A stretch of 58,000 bases of DNA, taken from NCBI GenBank assembly GCA_025765595.1, contig JAIVFH010000172.1, positions 1 through 58,000 on the forward strand. The letters are read 5' to 3'. Positions within the stretch are counted from its first letter, which is position 1, and every line of letters begins with the position of its first letter. Below are positions 40,359 through 51,857 of the stretch, one piece after another. The DNA is from Obelidium mucronatum (taxonomy: Eukaryota > Chytridiomycota > Chytridiomycetes > Chytridiales > Chytriomycetaceae). The translations under genes and the position numbers were made by a program. The notes below the pieces were generated by a model, which worked only from the letters and a program-made list of their open reading frames with translations, did no database searches and was not told where the DNA came from.

Positions 40359-43219
40359 CACTGGTCACTGCCGTAGGCAGTGCATTCTTTCCTTCTTCCT
40401 TTCAGTACTGCCGCAGGCAGTGTATTCTTTCCTTCGTCTTCGTTTCAGCACTGCCGCAGGCAGTGTATTCTTTCCTTCTTCCTTTCAGTACTGTTGTAGA
40501 CAGTGTATTCTTTCCTTCTTCTTCGTTTCAGCACTGCCGTAGGCAGTGTATTCTTTCCTTCTTCTTCTAAAACACAGTATTTCTCATTCAATTCAAATCA
40601 ATTTGTAGGTAATGGTCAACACTGAGAAATTGATTCGTCACTTGGTCAATGAAAAAGTTCCCATCACTCTTGTTGTAAACAAAGTGGATCGGTTGATTTT
40701 GGAACTCAAACTTCCTCCTGCCGATGCCTATTTTAAACTCAAGCATACTATTGAAGAAGTGAATGCTGTTTTAGCGTGAGTCTTTTTCATGTTTGCTCCG
40801 CGCAATTTTTGCATCTAATTTCTGATTGTACATTATTTCACAGTCAATGCCCGGGTGGTGAAGGTATGCGCGTTTCGCCAGAACTGGGAAACGTTTGCTT
40901 TGCCTCATCGCAAATGGGTTGGAGCTTTTCTCTTCGTTCGTTTGCAAAGATTTATTCAGACAACCACGACTGTAAGGCGCTCTTTCTTTGATAGTTAACT
41001 CCAAAAATCTAAATTCTTTTTCGTTCCATCATAGCGCCATTTGATTTTGAAGAGTTTGCTAAGCGCCTATGGGGTGATATTTATTTCGACGGAAGCAAAC
41101 GAACGTTTTTGCGCAAACCGATATCCTCATCTTCGAAACGTACATTTGTCCATTTCATTCTGGAACCACTGTACAAACTATATGTCCAAGTTCTTGGAGA
41201 AGATACAAAAGCTTTGAGCTCCAGCCTAGCTTCATTGGGAATCTATTTGAAACCGTCGCTTCTGAATCTGGATGTGAAACCATTGCTGACACTTGTTTGC
41301 CAAGAGTTTTTTGGAAATCCAAGTAACGGATTTGTGGAAATGGTTGTTAAACACCTCCCTAGCCCAGTCGAAAATGCTGAAAACAAAGTGAACCATATTT
41401 GGACTGGATTAAATGCTGAAGACGGTGAATACTCGGAAGAAATTTTGGAAGCCATGAGAACGTGTGATCCAAAAGGGCCATTGATGATCCACGTCACAAA
41501 GTGTTACAACTCTGTTGATATGAGTGGGTTCGAGGTCTTTGGCCGTGTCATGAGTGGAACTGTCAAGGATGGTGCAAGTGTGCGCGTGTTGGGTGAACGA
41601 TACTCTCCAGAAGATGAAGAAGACATGGTTGTCAAGGATGTGGCGGGTTTGAGTGTTTATCAATCAAGGTTTGTTTCTTTGACTCTGCTCCTTATCTCTT
41701 CAAATATTTGACCACTCGCTTTCAGGTACAAGATCAAGGTATCGTCTGTGGGTGCTGGAAACTGGGTTCTTTTGAGTGGTGTGGAAGCCTCGATTGTCAA
41801 GACAGCAACGATTACGAATGTGACTCCCACGGACGATAATCCAGTTCATATTTTCAGACCTTTGCGGTTCAATACTTCCGCCGTTCTCAAAATTTCAGTG
41901 GAACCAGTAAATCCGACTGAGCTTCCAAAAATGTTGGATGGTCTCAGAAAAGTCAACCGCAGTTACCCAATTCTGGAAACTGAAGTAGAAGAGTCTGGAG
42001 AACACATTATTCTTGGTACCGGAGAACTCTATCTCGACTGTGTTCTCCATGATCTCCGTCGTTTGTACTCTGAAATTGAAATCAAAGTCTCAGACCCTGT
42101 TGTGCGATTCTCGGAGACGGTCGTGGAAGTTTCGGCCATCAAATGTTTTGCAGAGACTCAAAACAAAAAGAACAAATTAACAATGATTGCGGAGCCGCTG
42201 GAAAAAGGAATCGCGGAGGATATCGAGTCTCTCAAGATTTCAATGTCTATGCCAAAGAAGGAATTGGAGAGTGTATTTATGAAGCAGTATAATTGGGATA
42301 TCCTTGCAAGCAGAAATATCTGGGCTTTTGGACCAACTGATAATGGGCCCAATGTTTTGATTAATGATACATTGTCTGATGTGAGTCTTTTGCTATTTTA
42401 GGTTTTTTTTCTCATGCATATTGATTATTTAATTTCTATTTTTTTTTGGAATAAGACTGATAAAAAAGTTCTCAACGCTTCACGGGATAACATTGTTCAA
42501 GGTTTTCAATGGGCTGCAAAGCAAGGTCCGCTCGCCGACGAACGTATGTCCATTTGCTGTGTTTTTCCTTTGTTATCGCTCATCTTTTTTCTCTAAGCCA
42601 TTCGTAATGTGAAGTTCAAAATTATTGATGCAACAATTGTGCCGGGTCCGATCAATAGTGGTAGAGGTCAAATTATTCCTGCTGCTAGAAGAGTTTGCTA
42701 CTCTTCGTTCTTGATGGTGGGTTGTTCTCGATCCTGGAATTGCGAGCTGATCAAACCTTCGCTTACAGGCCGCCCCCCGCTTAATGGAGCCGGTATATTA
42801 TGTTGAAATTCAAGCACCTGCAGATTGTGTTGCCGCAGTGTACACTGTCTTGGCGCGTCGTCGTGGCCATGTGACTCAAGATCTTCCAAAGCCAGGATCA
42901 CCACTGTACACAGTCAAAGCGTATATCCCAGTAATTGACTCTTGCGGATTCGAGACTGATTTAAGAACACACACGCAAGGGCAAGCATTCTGTCAGCAAG
43001 TATTTGATCATTGGCAGATTGTTCCAGGTGACCCGTTGGACAAGGGAATCGTGTTGAGGCCTTTGGAACCGGCTCCGGCCCAGCATTTGGCGCGTGACTT
43101 TATGATCAAGACGAGAAGAAGAAAGGGGGTTGAGTGAGGATGTTGCAGTGACAAAGTTCTTTGATGATCCAATGTTGATTGAGCTGGCGAAAATGGAGGG
43201 TGGGATTTTAGGGCTCTGA
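39119..43219 (+). CDS. SNU114: SNU114 / EFTUD2, U5 snRNP GTPase
   Basis: EF-2-like GTPase of the spliceosomal U5 snRNP that helps drive Brr2-dependent unwinding during activation. Exons by eye: 39119-39135, 39201-39316, 39376-39456, 39517-39721, 39810-40158, 40609-40775, 40854-40971, 41035-41668, 41726-42380, 42456-42543, 42598-42716, 42769 to the end; phases agree throughout. The N-terminus [17 protein letters not shown] is diagnostic. G motifs: GHLHHGKT (G1), DTPGHVNF (G3), NKVDR (G4). The C-terminus has [20 protein letters not shown] and the EF-G domain V region. The main frame stops at 43137 after KTRRRKGVE. The conserved ending [20 protein letters not shown] continues one frame over to 43219, after a five-G run. 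The first ATG is 37 bp from the divergent MULE gene. Confidence 0.93.
40159..40608 (+). repeat. SNU114 intron filled with palindromic minisatellites
   Basis: This 450-nt intron is far longer than its neighbours (about 35-85 nt). From 40178 to 40560 it holds about 12 short palindromes of two related types, CACCGCCGTAGGCGGTG-like (40178-40325) and CACTGCCGCAGGCAGTG-like (40367-40557), split by a run of about 32 T. The second type recurs with a TATTCTTTCCTTCTTC...TTTCAG spacer, so several pseudo-acceptor TTTCAG sites lie before the real TTTGTAG. Confidence 0.9.
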
Positions 43220-43336
43220 GAAAGAGAGGAGTGTGAGGTATTATTGTTGTTGTTTTGGTGTATATTAAACGCCAATTTTTATGTTATTATTTACCTTTTT
43301 GAATTTTTTTTATTTTTTATTTTTTTATATTATTTT
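43220..43336. other. Convergent intergenic gap between SNU114 and kinesin
   Basis: About 117 bp, very T-rich, shared 3' flank of two convergent genes. It contains ATATTAAA-type AT-rich signals and nothing else. Confidence 0.6.
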
Positions 43337-46300
43337 TTACGAAATGATTCCTTTCCCTGCGACAACTTTAACTTTTCTTGATGCCTCAGAAGAAGGTCTC
43401 TCTAATTCAGGATTTGATTTCCTTCTCGTCATCATGTTGCTTTTCGCTGTTCCTCCCGTAACTGCCGCCTTGATGATCGGCTCTTTTCCGAATCTGCCCC
43501 CTGAAAGACGAGCATCTAATTCTTGACTTTGTCGAGCCCTTTGACGTTCGGCTCTGGCTTCTCGAATTTGATGTTGGATTTCTTGGCGTGCTTCCTTGAT
43601 GGTTTTGGCTTGCGACTCGTGTTTCAATTTCGCTATGAGAGAAGGAGTGCTTCCTGCAATCTGCGATGCCGGGCAGTGATGGTTGAGGAGTTGCATTCAT
43701 GGGCAAAGATTTCGAGATTTGCTGTTTCGATTGACGTGGACGCGTTCGAAGGGGAGCTGAAGGGGATTCCGTGGTGGAAAATTCAGAGTCGTCGACACTT
43801 GAATCGTATAGTTCATCTGTATGTGGTGATCTCGGTGGTAGTGATGGGGGCGGCGGCTGTTTTTCATTGGTTGTAGTCTTTATCGCTGGAACTGTTGGAT
43901 GCGGTGCGGCAACGTTTGTAGGAGTCAAAAAGCGAACAGTGTGATGTTGCTGCTGTGGTTCTGGTTTCAAGAGAGTTCCCGATTTGTGTCGAGTGCTTGA
44001 TGATGCGTCGTTGGTAGCTATTGTATCGTGGGAGTTGTTTGTGAGTGTGTCGGTGCTTGATTTCGCTGTGTGTTTTGTTGAATGAACGTCTGGGAGTTTG
44101 AGGGAAGCTTCGGCTATAGCAGTGTCGGACTCACTAACACTAGGTTTAGTTGAAAATTATTAATAAGACGATTGATGGTGTTTGGGGAGGTTTACGTTGA
44201 GTTTTGTCTGTTGACGTTGGAAGTCTTCATCAGCCCGATTCTAGGAAATAACAACCCCGATTTGGCCGGTTTTGGTTCCGAATCTGAAATTTTCAGCTGC
44301 CTAGAGTTTGAGCGGCTTTGCTTTGTGTTCTCATCAGAGGACAAATCGCTTGATCCATTTGCATGGTGGTCATCCAATATCGACCCCGAGCTGCTATCAC
44401 TGCTATCACTTCCACTGGATGTTGGTTTTGTGCTAGCACTTTTTAGTTTCGTATAGTACTCTTGTAGCTTTTCAGGAATGGGGACATGCTTCTGATCCAG
44501 AATATCGCGTTGAACTGACGTAATAGCTTCGAGCAGGCTTAGCTGGCTCATGAAAGCCGCATACTCTAGTTCTTGTTTCTTTAGTTTGGATGCAAGAATG
44601 GATTGAGCTCCTTCCAACTTAAGATCTAATCATTTTTCAGGTTCGCTTTTTGGTGAATTGAGAGTTCCACAAAAGGCAGTTTTTGAGACTTACTCTCCAT
44701 TTCAATGAAATGCGATTTGATTCGAGATTCGAGGTACTTCTGGCTTGGTTGATCCAGAGATCGAGGAAAAGTCTTTGAAAAGGCATAAGTTGTTTAACGT
44801 TGGGAGTAAAAAGAAAACTCGAACCTGATTTATGCTCTTGACTTTATCATCTGCATCTCCGCTCTTTTTGAAAAGCGATTTTTTAAGAGCCCGCAGTTTC
44901 ACCGCCTTTCGTTCATATTTTGCAATCTTTTCACTGGCTCCACCACTCTTCTCCCGCGTCCTTTTCCGTTCAGCCGCGATTTTGTCCGTAACGGAAGCTA
45001 TCCGAACATCAAGAGAATTCATGCTTTTTTGAAGGCTTTTCCTTTCCTGAAAACACTCCAAAAGGCAGTTTTCAAGCTCGCTCAACATGGAATTAACACC
45101 AGTTGAAGGTTTGGATGTTGCACCAATACCTCCGCCCCCACCACCATTTGCTGTTCCAAGATATCGGGCTTGCACATTGTGTTTCGCCAAGTTCGGATCA
45201 CTCAGGCGTTGAAAGACGTTGGATTATGGGATTTTGACAGGGAGGTACCATCCGCCAGGGATTGGTGCATGTTCACACTATTTGATTTCGATTTAGAAGC
45301 AAGGCTCATGAGGGAGATTGGTTTTGGTATAGGCACTGGCACTTGTTGGACAACCTGTTGTGTCATGTTAGGCAAAACTCTTTCCTTAACAATGGGTGAC
45401 ACCTTATTCTTAATCGCACGCGCTCGACTGGCATATTTTAATGTATTTAGAGTTTCTTCGAAGTTTGCTGCAGTGGGACTGATGTTTGCGATCATCACGG
45501 TCTTACAGTTCCCACCAAGAGAGTCTTTCAGAAGCCGAGTAAGTTTACTGTCGCGATAGTTTACATATTTTCCATTATTTCCTTCTTCGGTTAGAGCATT
45601 GATACAGTTTCCAAGCGCCAGAAGCGATCGATTTATGCTGGCACCTTCAATCATTCGCATTCCCCGGTTTTTCGTGTCAGCAGCTCGCTCTAAAATGCAG
45701 TGTTTCAGGGCAAAGTTTTGCCAATGTATGCAGCGACTGGAAATCAAATACCTGACCCAGCCAAATCGATCATGGATAATTTTCCGTTCTGTTCAGTATA
45801 TTGCCCCTTCTTGTTACATGTTCGATGTGCCACAAAAACCTGCAACACGGCATGAGACCTCGAACTAGCTTCATTCGCGCCAGTTGCCTCTTGTGTTCGA
45901 TTCAGGTTTCCCTTTTCCAGCCATTCCAACACATCTCCAGCAGTTTTTGCTTCAACTCGTTCGATGCCAGAAACAACACTCCCGCGGATTCGGTCTTCCC
46001 ATAGCTCCAAATAGTCAGGTCTTCCACTTAAAAGGTCGCGAATATTTTCATTGTAGATTTCAAGGTATGAAAGCGATACTTTGTAGCTTTGCGTGAGACC
46101 CGAACTGTTGTTTGATGAAGCTCCTGCAGTTGTTTGAACGCGAGACGCTTTCGCTATCTGGGAAAACAGGTGGTCAAGTGTTTGTGGCATCACTCCTGGG
46201 TGTTCATGGGTTCCTAGCATTGTGTATGTTTTTCCTGCGCCAGTTGCTCTTTTTTTTACAAGTGCAGCAAAGATTGAGTCCTCGACCACCTCAAAGAGAA

Positions 46301-46750
46301 AAAGAGATACTTACCCATAAGCAAATACTGTGGTGTTGAATCCTTGCAATACGAAATCGACCAATTCCTTGGTGGTTCCTTCAAATACATTCACTTGGGA
46401 TGCCGTTTCCGAAAACACTGAGTCAAATTCGTATGTCTTTTCACGTGGTCGATCTTGTCGAAGAACGTCTTGAGCGTCACTGAGGTCAGTCACACTCAAG
46501 CACTGGAGAAAAGGATGGTGAACAAAAAACTCCAGCAAAACGGAAATTTCGATTCTAACTGTTTTGTTTAGCGGCTTAACGATTGCAGATGTTGATTCCT
46601 TGCTTTCTTTTGTAGTCAACGGTCTTATCCGCAGTGCCACCTGTGTAAAAAACAATCACTGAACAAACATACAGCACAGAGAGATTTTCATACCAATATG
46701 GAAGAAACCGTTTGCTTTACCAAAGGAGCAGGAGCTACAACTGACGCCAT
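43337..46750 (-). CDS. Kinesin-8 (Kip3/KIF18/KIF19-like) motor protein
   Basis: N-terminal motor of a plus-end-directed, microtubule-length-controlling kinesin. Exons by eye: 46750-46694, 46640-46315, 46248-45752, 45688 to about 44825, about 44779-44693, about 44629-44191, about 44137 to 43337. The motor starts [17 protein letters not shown]-loop [11 protein letters not shown] spans an intron; switch [13 protein letters not shown]; switch II DLAGS|E spans an intron; [20 protein letters not shown] and [19 protein letters not shown] are typical of the kinesin-8 group. The tail has a Lys/Arg-rich coiled coil and Ser-rich low-complexity regions. Frame changes occur near 45205 and 43660 without clear introns; these may be indels or unrecognised splicing. 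A 39-nt in-frame candidate intron lies near 46505-46545. Confidence 0.85.
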
Positions 46751-47097
46751 CACAGGGAGAGTATTAAATTTACTAGAAGGGAGGGGTTCGAAATCCCACA
46801 CAGCGAAACTGGGAAAGGTCTATTTTCGAAGCGCTGAGGGTACAAAAAAATCCAGAGAATATCGTTTTTAAACGGCTGGGTGGATAGATATCGTCTATAA
46901 GTGAGTTTCTATTGTTTCCTGGCGTGAATGGAAAGTATGTTTGAGAGATTTGCCATTGTCTCTTTCTATTGACAGTTCGCCTACGAACCGCATATTATTC
47001 TTAAAAGACATCCAAGCCCTTTTCATCCATTTAATAGTCTCCGTTTTCTGAATAACAAACACATTCAATATAAAAATATCATATATTTATTACAGTT
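46751..47097. other. Divergent promoter region, no gene
   Basis: About 350 bp between the kinesin (minus) and a small membrane protein (plus). AT-rich toward 47060-47090. Presumably holds both promoters; no motif stands out. Confidence 0.5.
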
Positions 47098-47484
47098 ATG
47101 TCAGCAGCAAAACGTCAGCTTCCGAAGGGACTTAAAGCAAGAGAAAAGGGGCTTTCCGCAACGCCAGCGCCAGTCGAACGGACGCCTGATCGTGAACAGG
47201 TGGAAGTTCCCACAAAGAAGCACAATCCATTCGAAAAAGCAGAACAGGCCTTGTTTATCCTTGCATCTGTGATTTTGTGGCTCTACTTTATTGGACTCGT
47301 TACTGGAAAGCCTTTGCTGGGTGTCTTGCTGGTTGACCCTTGGACCACTGTGCGTGAGATCTTGCTGGGTCCATTCAAGCTTGTCGGAAATGCTGTGGGA
47401 ATAGATGTAGAAACTTTAATCTTTGGCTCGAAAACGGTTGCTGAGAGTTTGAAGGTTGCTAAAGGTGTGGTCGACGAGTTTTAA
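47098..47484 (+). CDS. Small single-pass membrane protein, unrecognised
   Basis: 128 residues, no intron. A basic, Pro-rich N-terminus (KRQLPKGLKAREKGL) precedes a conserved-looking KKHNPFEKAEQALFI and a transmembrane helix (ILASVILWLYFIGLV, about 58-75). A second, weaker hydrophobic stretch (LLGVLLVDP) and an amphipathic C-terminus follow. No cleavable signal peptide. The layout suggests an ER or mitochondrial membrane protein; no family recognised. Confidence 0.7.
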   Translation: MSAAKRQLPKGLKAREKGLSATPAPVERTPDREQVEVPTKKHNPFEKAEQALFILASVILWLYFIGLVTGKPLLGVLLVDPWTTVREILLGPFKLVGNAVGIDVETLIFGSKTVAESLKVAKGVVDEF

Positions 47485-47687
47485 GTATATGATGGTAATT
47501 CTGCTCAAGCACTGCCAAACAACAGCAATAAACTCGGAGTCATCCTATATATTTAGACCCAAGGTATCATGATTCATCGTAAATTTCCAGAGTTTGCATG
47601 GCTTGAGCAAGACGAGATAAATAGTAAGAAACGGTTAAATTGGGCAAAAGAACCTTCTCGAAAACTATCATCTTTCTACACTTATAA

Positions 47688-47906
47688 ATGGCCAAGAAGG
47701 ATGCAGCCGCCAAACAAGAAAAACTTGAAAAGAAGCAGGAAAAGCTAGAGAAGAAGGAGCAGGCACAAGCCGAAGCCGCCAAAGTTGAGGATGAAAAGCT
47801 GATATCAAAGCAAGATGCAAAACTGGCGCAAAAAGAAATGGAGCAGCTGATTCTCTGTCTGTGTATTTTCCTTGGGCTATGGCTGCTGATGAAGTTCTAT
47901 GCATGA
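47688..47906 (+). CDS. Tail-anchored coiled-coil micropeptide (72 aa)
   Basis: Lys/Glu/Ala heptad-like coiled coil over residues 3-52 (KKQEKLEKKEQAQAEAAK) ending in a single C-terminal helix (LILCLCIFLGLWLLMKFYA). This is the architecture of a tail-anchored protein with cytosolic coiled coil. Intronless, about 200 bp after the preceding small membrane gene on the same strand. Function unknown; composition alone could mislead, but the frame, ATG context and neat TM end support a real gene. Confidence 0.55.
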   Translation: MAKKDAAAKQEKLEKKQEKLEKKEQAQAEAAKVEDEKLISKQDAKLAQKEMEQLILCLCIFLGLWLLMKFYA

Positions 47907-48112
47907 GGCCATGAGCGCTCAAGTTGTTATGTTGGGCCTGATCATGGTGTCACATCCCATTGAATTGCAACATCATATGCTGCAGAGTCTGCCGCAAATA
48001 AACGACTTTTCCTTCACCGAAATAGCCATTTCATGATTTACTTTGATTTTGCTTCCGATTTCGTTCCGATTTCCGATTTCCTTCCGTTTGCCACAAAAAC
48101 AACAGAAATCGA

Positions 48113-50260
48113 ATGGCACCAACCGCCTCGTCCGCAATTGCAACCACGTCCCGCCTTACCGCTCTCAGAGCGGTGATGAAGCAGCGCTCGATCGATGCGT
48201 ACATTGTTCCGTCGGAGGATGCCCACCAGGTTTGCGGCCACCTTACGTATAGGACCCCTAACTGAACCCCTGACTGACCCCACCTAGAGCGAATATATTG
48301 CTGCCTGTGATGGACGGCGTGCCTTTATTAGTGGCTTCAACGGCTCTGCGGGTTCGTTGTCGCTGTAATGTCGCGCTTGGATTCATTGCTTTTGTACAGG
48401 TCTTGCTGTGGTGACACTTAAAGAAGCCGCTCTGTGGACAGATGGACGCTACTTTTTGCAGGCTTCTAAGCAGTTAGACACGAACTGGATCCTTCAAAAG
48501 AGTGGTCTCGCTGGTGTTCCAAGCAAAGAGGAGTGGCTCAATAAGGTATATTCTACTATTCCACATGTTTATCATTTACCCAGCTTAGAAACCCCTAATC
48601 GGTTCTATTGAAATGCTTTTTTAGGTCCTTGCTCCAAACTCAAAAGTGGGAATTGATCCAAAACTCGTTACTCTTCCAGCAGCGCGAACCCTTGCAGAGT
48701 CCTTGAAACCAGCATCGCACTCTCTAGTGTCAGTCACTGAAAACTTGGTTGATTTGGTCTGGGGCTCTGACCGCCCTGGATTTCCAATGAACCCAGTCAA
48801 ACCACTCGACATCAAGTTTTCGGGAAAGAGCGCTGAAGCAAAGCTGAAGGATGTTCGCTTGGCGATTGAAAAGAAAGGAACTTGGGGCTTTGTCGTTACT
48901 GGTCTCGATGAAATTGCATGTGAGTTGCTAGAATTGAGTTCATCCACTCGGCGTGATAGTAACTCCAACAATTTTGCTCAGGGCTCTTCAACCTTCGAGG
49001 AAACGACATTGTTTGTAACCCTGTGTTTTTTGCCTACGCGCTCGTTACTCTGGACTCTGCCATTCTCTATATTCACGAATCCAAGTTGACCAAGGAAGCT
49101 GCTGCGGCGCTTGCTGCATCTTCTGTAGAGATTCGAGCCTACGAGCAGATCTTCGCAGACTTGGGAGCGTTTGGTAAAAGCTACATGGAAAAGAAGCTCT
49201 GGGCAGACCCGCGGTGCTCATTGGCACTTCAAGATGCTCTGGGAGGTCCTGCTCTGATTGTGGAGGCGACTTCACCGGTCACCAAGTTCAAGTCCATCAA
49301 AAACGCGACTGAAATTCAAGGATTCAGGGACTCGCACGTACGTGATGGTGCGTCGTTGTGTCAGTACTTTGCCTGGCTGGAGAACGAGCTCCTTGTCAAG
49401 AAGAACACGAGCATTTCGGAAGTCGATGGAGCGGATAAGTTGGAATGGTTCAGAAGGTTTGTCTTGCTTCGTTTTTTTGCAGATTGTATAATTTAAGTTC
49501 ACCCTCCTTCAACAGCCAACGTGAAAACTTTGTTGGTCTTTCGTTTGACACCATCTCATCGACTGGCGCCAATGGCTCTATTATTCACTACAAACCCGAA
49601 CATGGCACTTGCAAAACCATCACAGCGGACGAAATGTATCTCTGCGACTCTGGTGCCCAGTACCTGGATGGAACAACAGATTGTACCCGTACTCACCACT
49701 TTGGGACCCCAACAGCCTTTGAGAAAGAAGCATACACTCGAGTCTTGAAGGGACACATTCAAATCGATTTGGCAGTCTTCCCAGTCGGTGTTACTGGGTA
49801 TGTGATTGATGTGTTGGCACGTACGGCGCTTTGGCGGGCTGGGTTGGACTTCCGCCATGGAACGGGCCACGGTGTTGGCCACTACCTGAATGTACATGAG
49901 GGACCTCACGGCATCGGAATGCGTATCGCGTATAACGATGTTCCATTGGAGAAGGGCATGACAGTGACGAATGAACCGGGTTACTATGAAGATGGAAAGT
50001 TTGGTATTCGAATCGAGAATGTGATGGTTGTGAAGGAGGTTGCGACTCCATATGACTTTGGCGGAAAGGGGTCTCTTGGATTTGAGCATGTGACTGTTGT
50101 TCCAATTAGCACCAAGCTGGTTGACGTTGACTTGTTGCTGCCTGAAGAAAGAGAGTGGTTGAACAAGTATCACGAGGAAGTTTACGCCAAGGTTTCACCT
50201 CTTTTGAAGGAGGATGAGTTGGCACTCAAGTGGCTTGAAAAGGAAACGCGGGCCATTTGA
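48113..50260 (+). CDS. XPNPEP1: Xaa-Pro aminopeptidase P (M24B, cytosolic)
   Basis: Releases N-terminal residues ahead of proline; manganese enzyme of the pita-bread fold. Exons 48113-48229, 48288-48351, 48400-48545, 48625-48919, 48982-49456 and 49516-50260, phases consistent. N-terminal creatinase-like domain: [33 protein letters not shown] and [12 protein letters not shown]. Middle domain [19 protein letters not shown]. Catalytic domain metal ligands: [49 protein letters not shown]. Full family length (about 613 residues). No signal peptide, so cytosolic. The GTTD-C-TRT Cys is usually Val and should be harmless. Confidence 0.95.
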
Positions 50261-50562
50261 GTCAGAAAAGGAAATAAATGTGATTTCATTTCAACCTAAC
50301 CTAAAGCTTGTGTTGTACTTTTTTTTCCAAAAATTACATTAAGATTTAAGTTTTGATTGAGGCCAGCTTTCATAGACTGCAAATCAATATTTGCTATATC
50401 TTTTTTATCTGTCCGTTTTATAGACTCCGCGTCAAGGTGTTCAACCAGCCGATTCAGAACTGAGCAGTTATCGCGAATTGTATAATGTATTCGGAGAAGG
50501 AATACTCTGTATTTTTCAATGTGGCCCTAAAGCTTAAATATACAAACCAACGTTCTTTATTT
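50261..50562. other. Convergent 3' flanks, no gene
   Basis: About 300 bp between the aminopeptidase stop and the stop of the minus-strand 7TM gene. AT-rich with an AATAAA-like GAAATAAATG just after 50260. Nothing else seen. Confidence 0.5.
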
Positions 50563-51597
50563 TCAAAAGTTTTCCGTTCCAGATACCACCACTTGTTTAG
50601 GAGCAAGGCCTTTCCCTTTCAATGACTGCGACTGCTGCTGCTGCTGCTGCTGCTGCGGCAGCGGACTCGTTGCTCCAATCTTGTCAAGCTTCCCATCGCT
50701 AAAAAAAGTCGACAACTTGGTCTTGACGCTACTCTGCCCCAACAACACATCGGGCCGAATCAAAGCAGCCTTCATAACAAACAAACCCACGGGAACGCAA
50801 ACCAAGAAAACATCCCTTGAAACCGCGAAAGCGCAACAAATAATCCATAAATCCACACGAAAGCTTTGTTCTTGGTATTTTATAAAAGCGAGTTGACTTG
50901 CAACATAGGTGGCCAGCGTTACGAATCCCATAAAGGCGACTAGAATCCCGTATCTCGAAATGATAAAGTAGAAGGCTGGGACTTCCATGTTTTCTTGGCG
51001 GTTTTGGTATTCGATTTTCATGAAACAGTAAGTGAAGAATATATCCATTGTGACGGATAACAAGGCAGAGAAGGCCATGCAAATCAAGAGAATGAAATTG
51101 AGCCAGGATCCGAGAGGAAGGAATTGAACAATCATGGGTAATAGATAAATGAATGGGGATAAGCGGACTAGGAAGTAGAAAACGGTGTAGATTCTTTTGG
51201 AAATGATGACTTCGACTACGATTGCAGAACGTATCCAGGAGTAACTCAAGAATAAGCTTTGAGCGAGAACTGGAGCAATGACAAAGATTTTATCAATGAC
51301 AGCGAGAGTTGAAGTGCTGGTCTGCGGTGAATATCCTGCGGCTTGGCAAAAGGTATATACTGCAATCGTTGTGAATAGAGCTAGTAATAGAATGTTGGAA
51401 GGACTCGCGATATTTGAGAACGTTAGTTGATGACCGCGCGCTGGTATTTCCATTCGAACAATAAAGTACAGCAGCAAGACAGCGCCCAGCGTTGACAATA
51501 CACCCAGCGCGGCTTCCAAATACAAGCATAGCTTATTAACGTGCAGTACTGTTAAAACATCATCTTGGTTTAAACCAGTAGAATTCATTTCGTGCAA
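50563..51597 (-). CDS. Seven-helix membrane protein with polyQ tail
   Basis: 344 residues, intronless. Seven hydrophobic segments are visible: LGVLSTLGAVLLLYFIV, ILLLALFTTIAVYTFCQ, IFVIAPVLAQSLFLSY, VFYFLVRLSPFIYLLPM, FILLICMAFSALLSVTM, GILVAFMGFVTLATYVA and LWIICCAFAVSRDVFLVC with VPVGLFVMKA. A short extracellular-type N-terminus and a long Ser/Gln cytosolic tail (eight-Gln run from a CAG repeat at about 50632-50656) fit a GPCR-like or transporter-like topology. I see no DRY, NPxxY or other diagnostic motif, so the family stays open. The gene converges on the aminopeptidase. Confidence 0.75.
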   Translation of the reverse strand: MHEMNSTGLNQDDVLTVLHVNKLCLYLEAALGVLSTLGAVLLLYFIVRMEIPARGHQLTFSNIASPSNILLLALFTTIAVYTFCQAAGYSPQTSTSTLAVIDKIFVIAPVLAQSLFLSYSWIRSAIVVEVIISKRIYTVFYFLVRLSPFIYLLPMIVQFLPLGSWLNFILLICMAFSALLSVTMDIFFTYCFMKIEYQNRQENMEVPAFYFIISRYGILVAFMGFVTLATYVASQLAFIKYQEQSFRVDLWIICCAFAVSRDVFLVCVPVGLFVMKAALIRPDVLLGQSSVKTKLSTFFSDGKLDKIGATSPLPQQQQQQQQSQSLKGKGLAPKQVVVSGTENF

Positions 51598-51857
51598 GGT
51601 ATTGTTTTCTTACAAACTGTGGCAAGACAATAGGATATGCGTGACAAAGACCCGACCACAATTTTGGGATCTACAATATATTGCACGCCCAGCCCTTTTC
51701 GATCGATATAGTGTTTGAAAAATTATTTACGAAATTGCATGAATTGGAAGACCGTTCATAAGTTAAAAACCTTCATTCTTTTTTGTTGAATTAAAGATTC
51801 AACCAATCAGAATCGTGATCAGAAAACGAACATACCAAAAAAAAGTAGCATCAAACA

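Noticed and set aside
40159..40570. Possible CRISPR-like array in the SNU114 intron
   Set aside because: Repeats are palindromic minisatellites with repeated spacers, in a eukaryotic intron; no unique spacers or cas genes.
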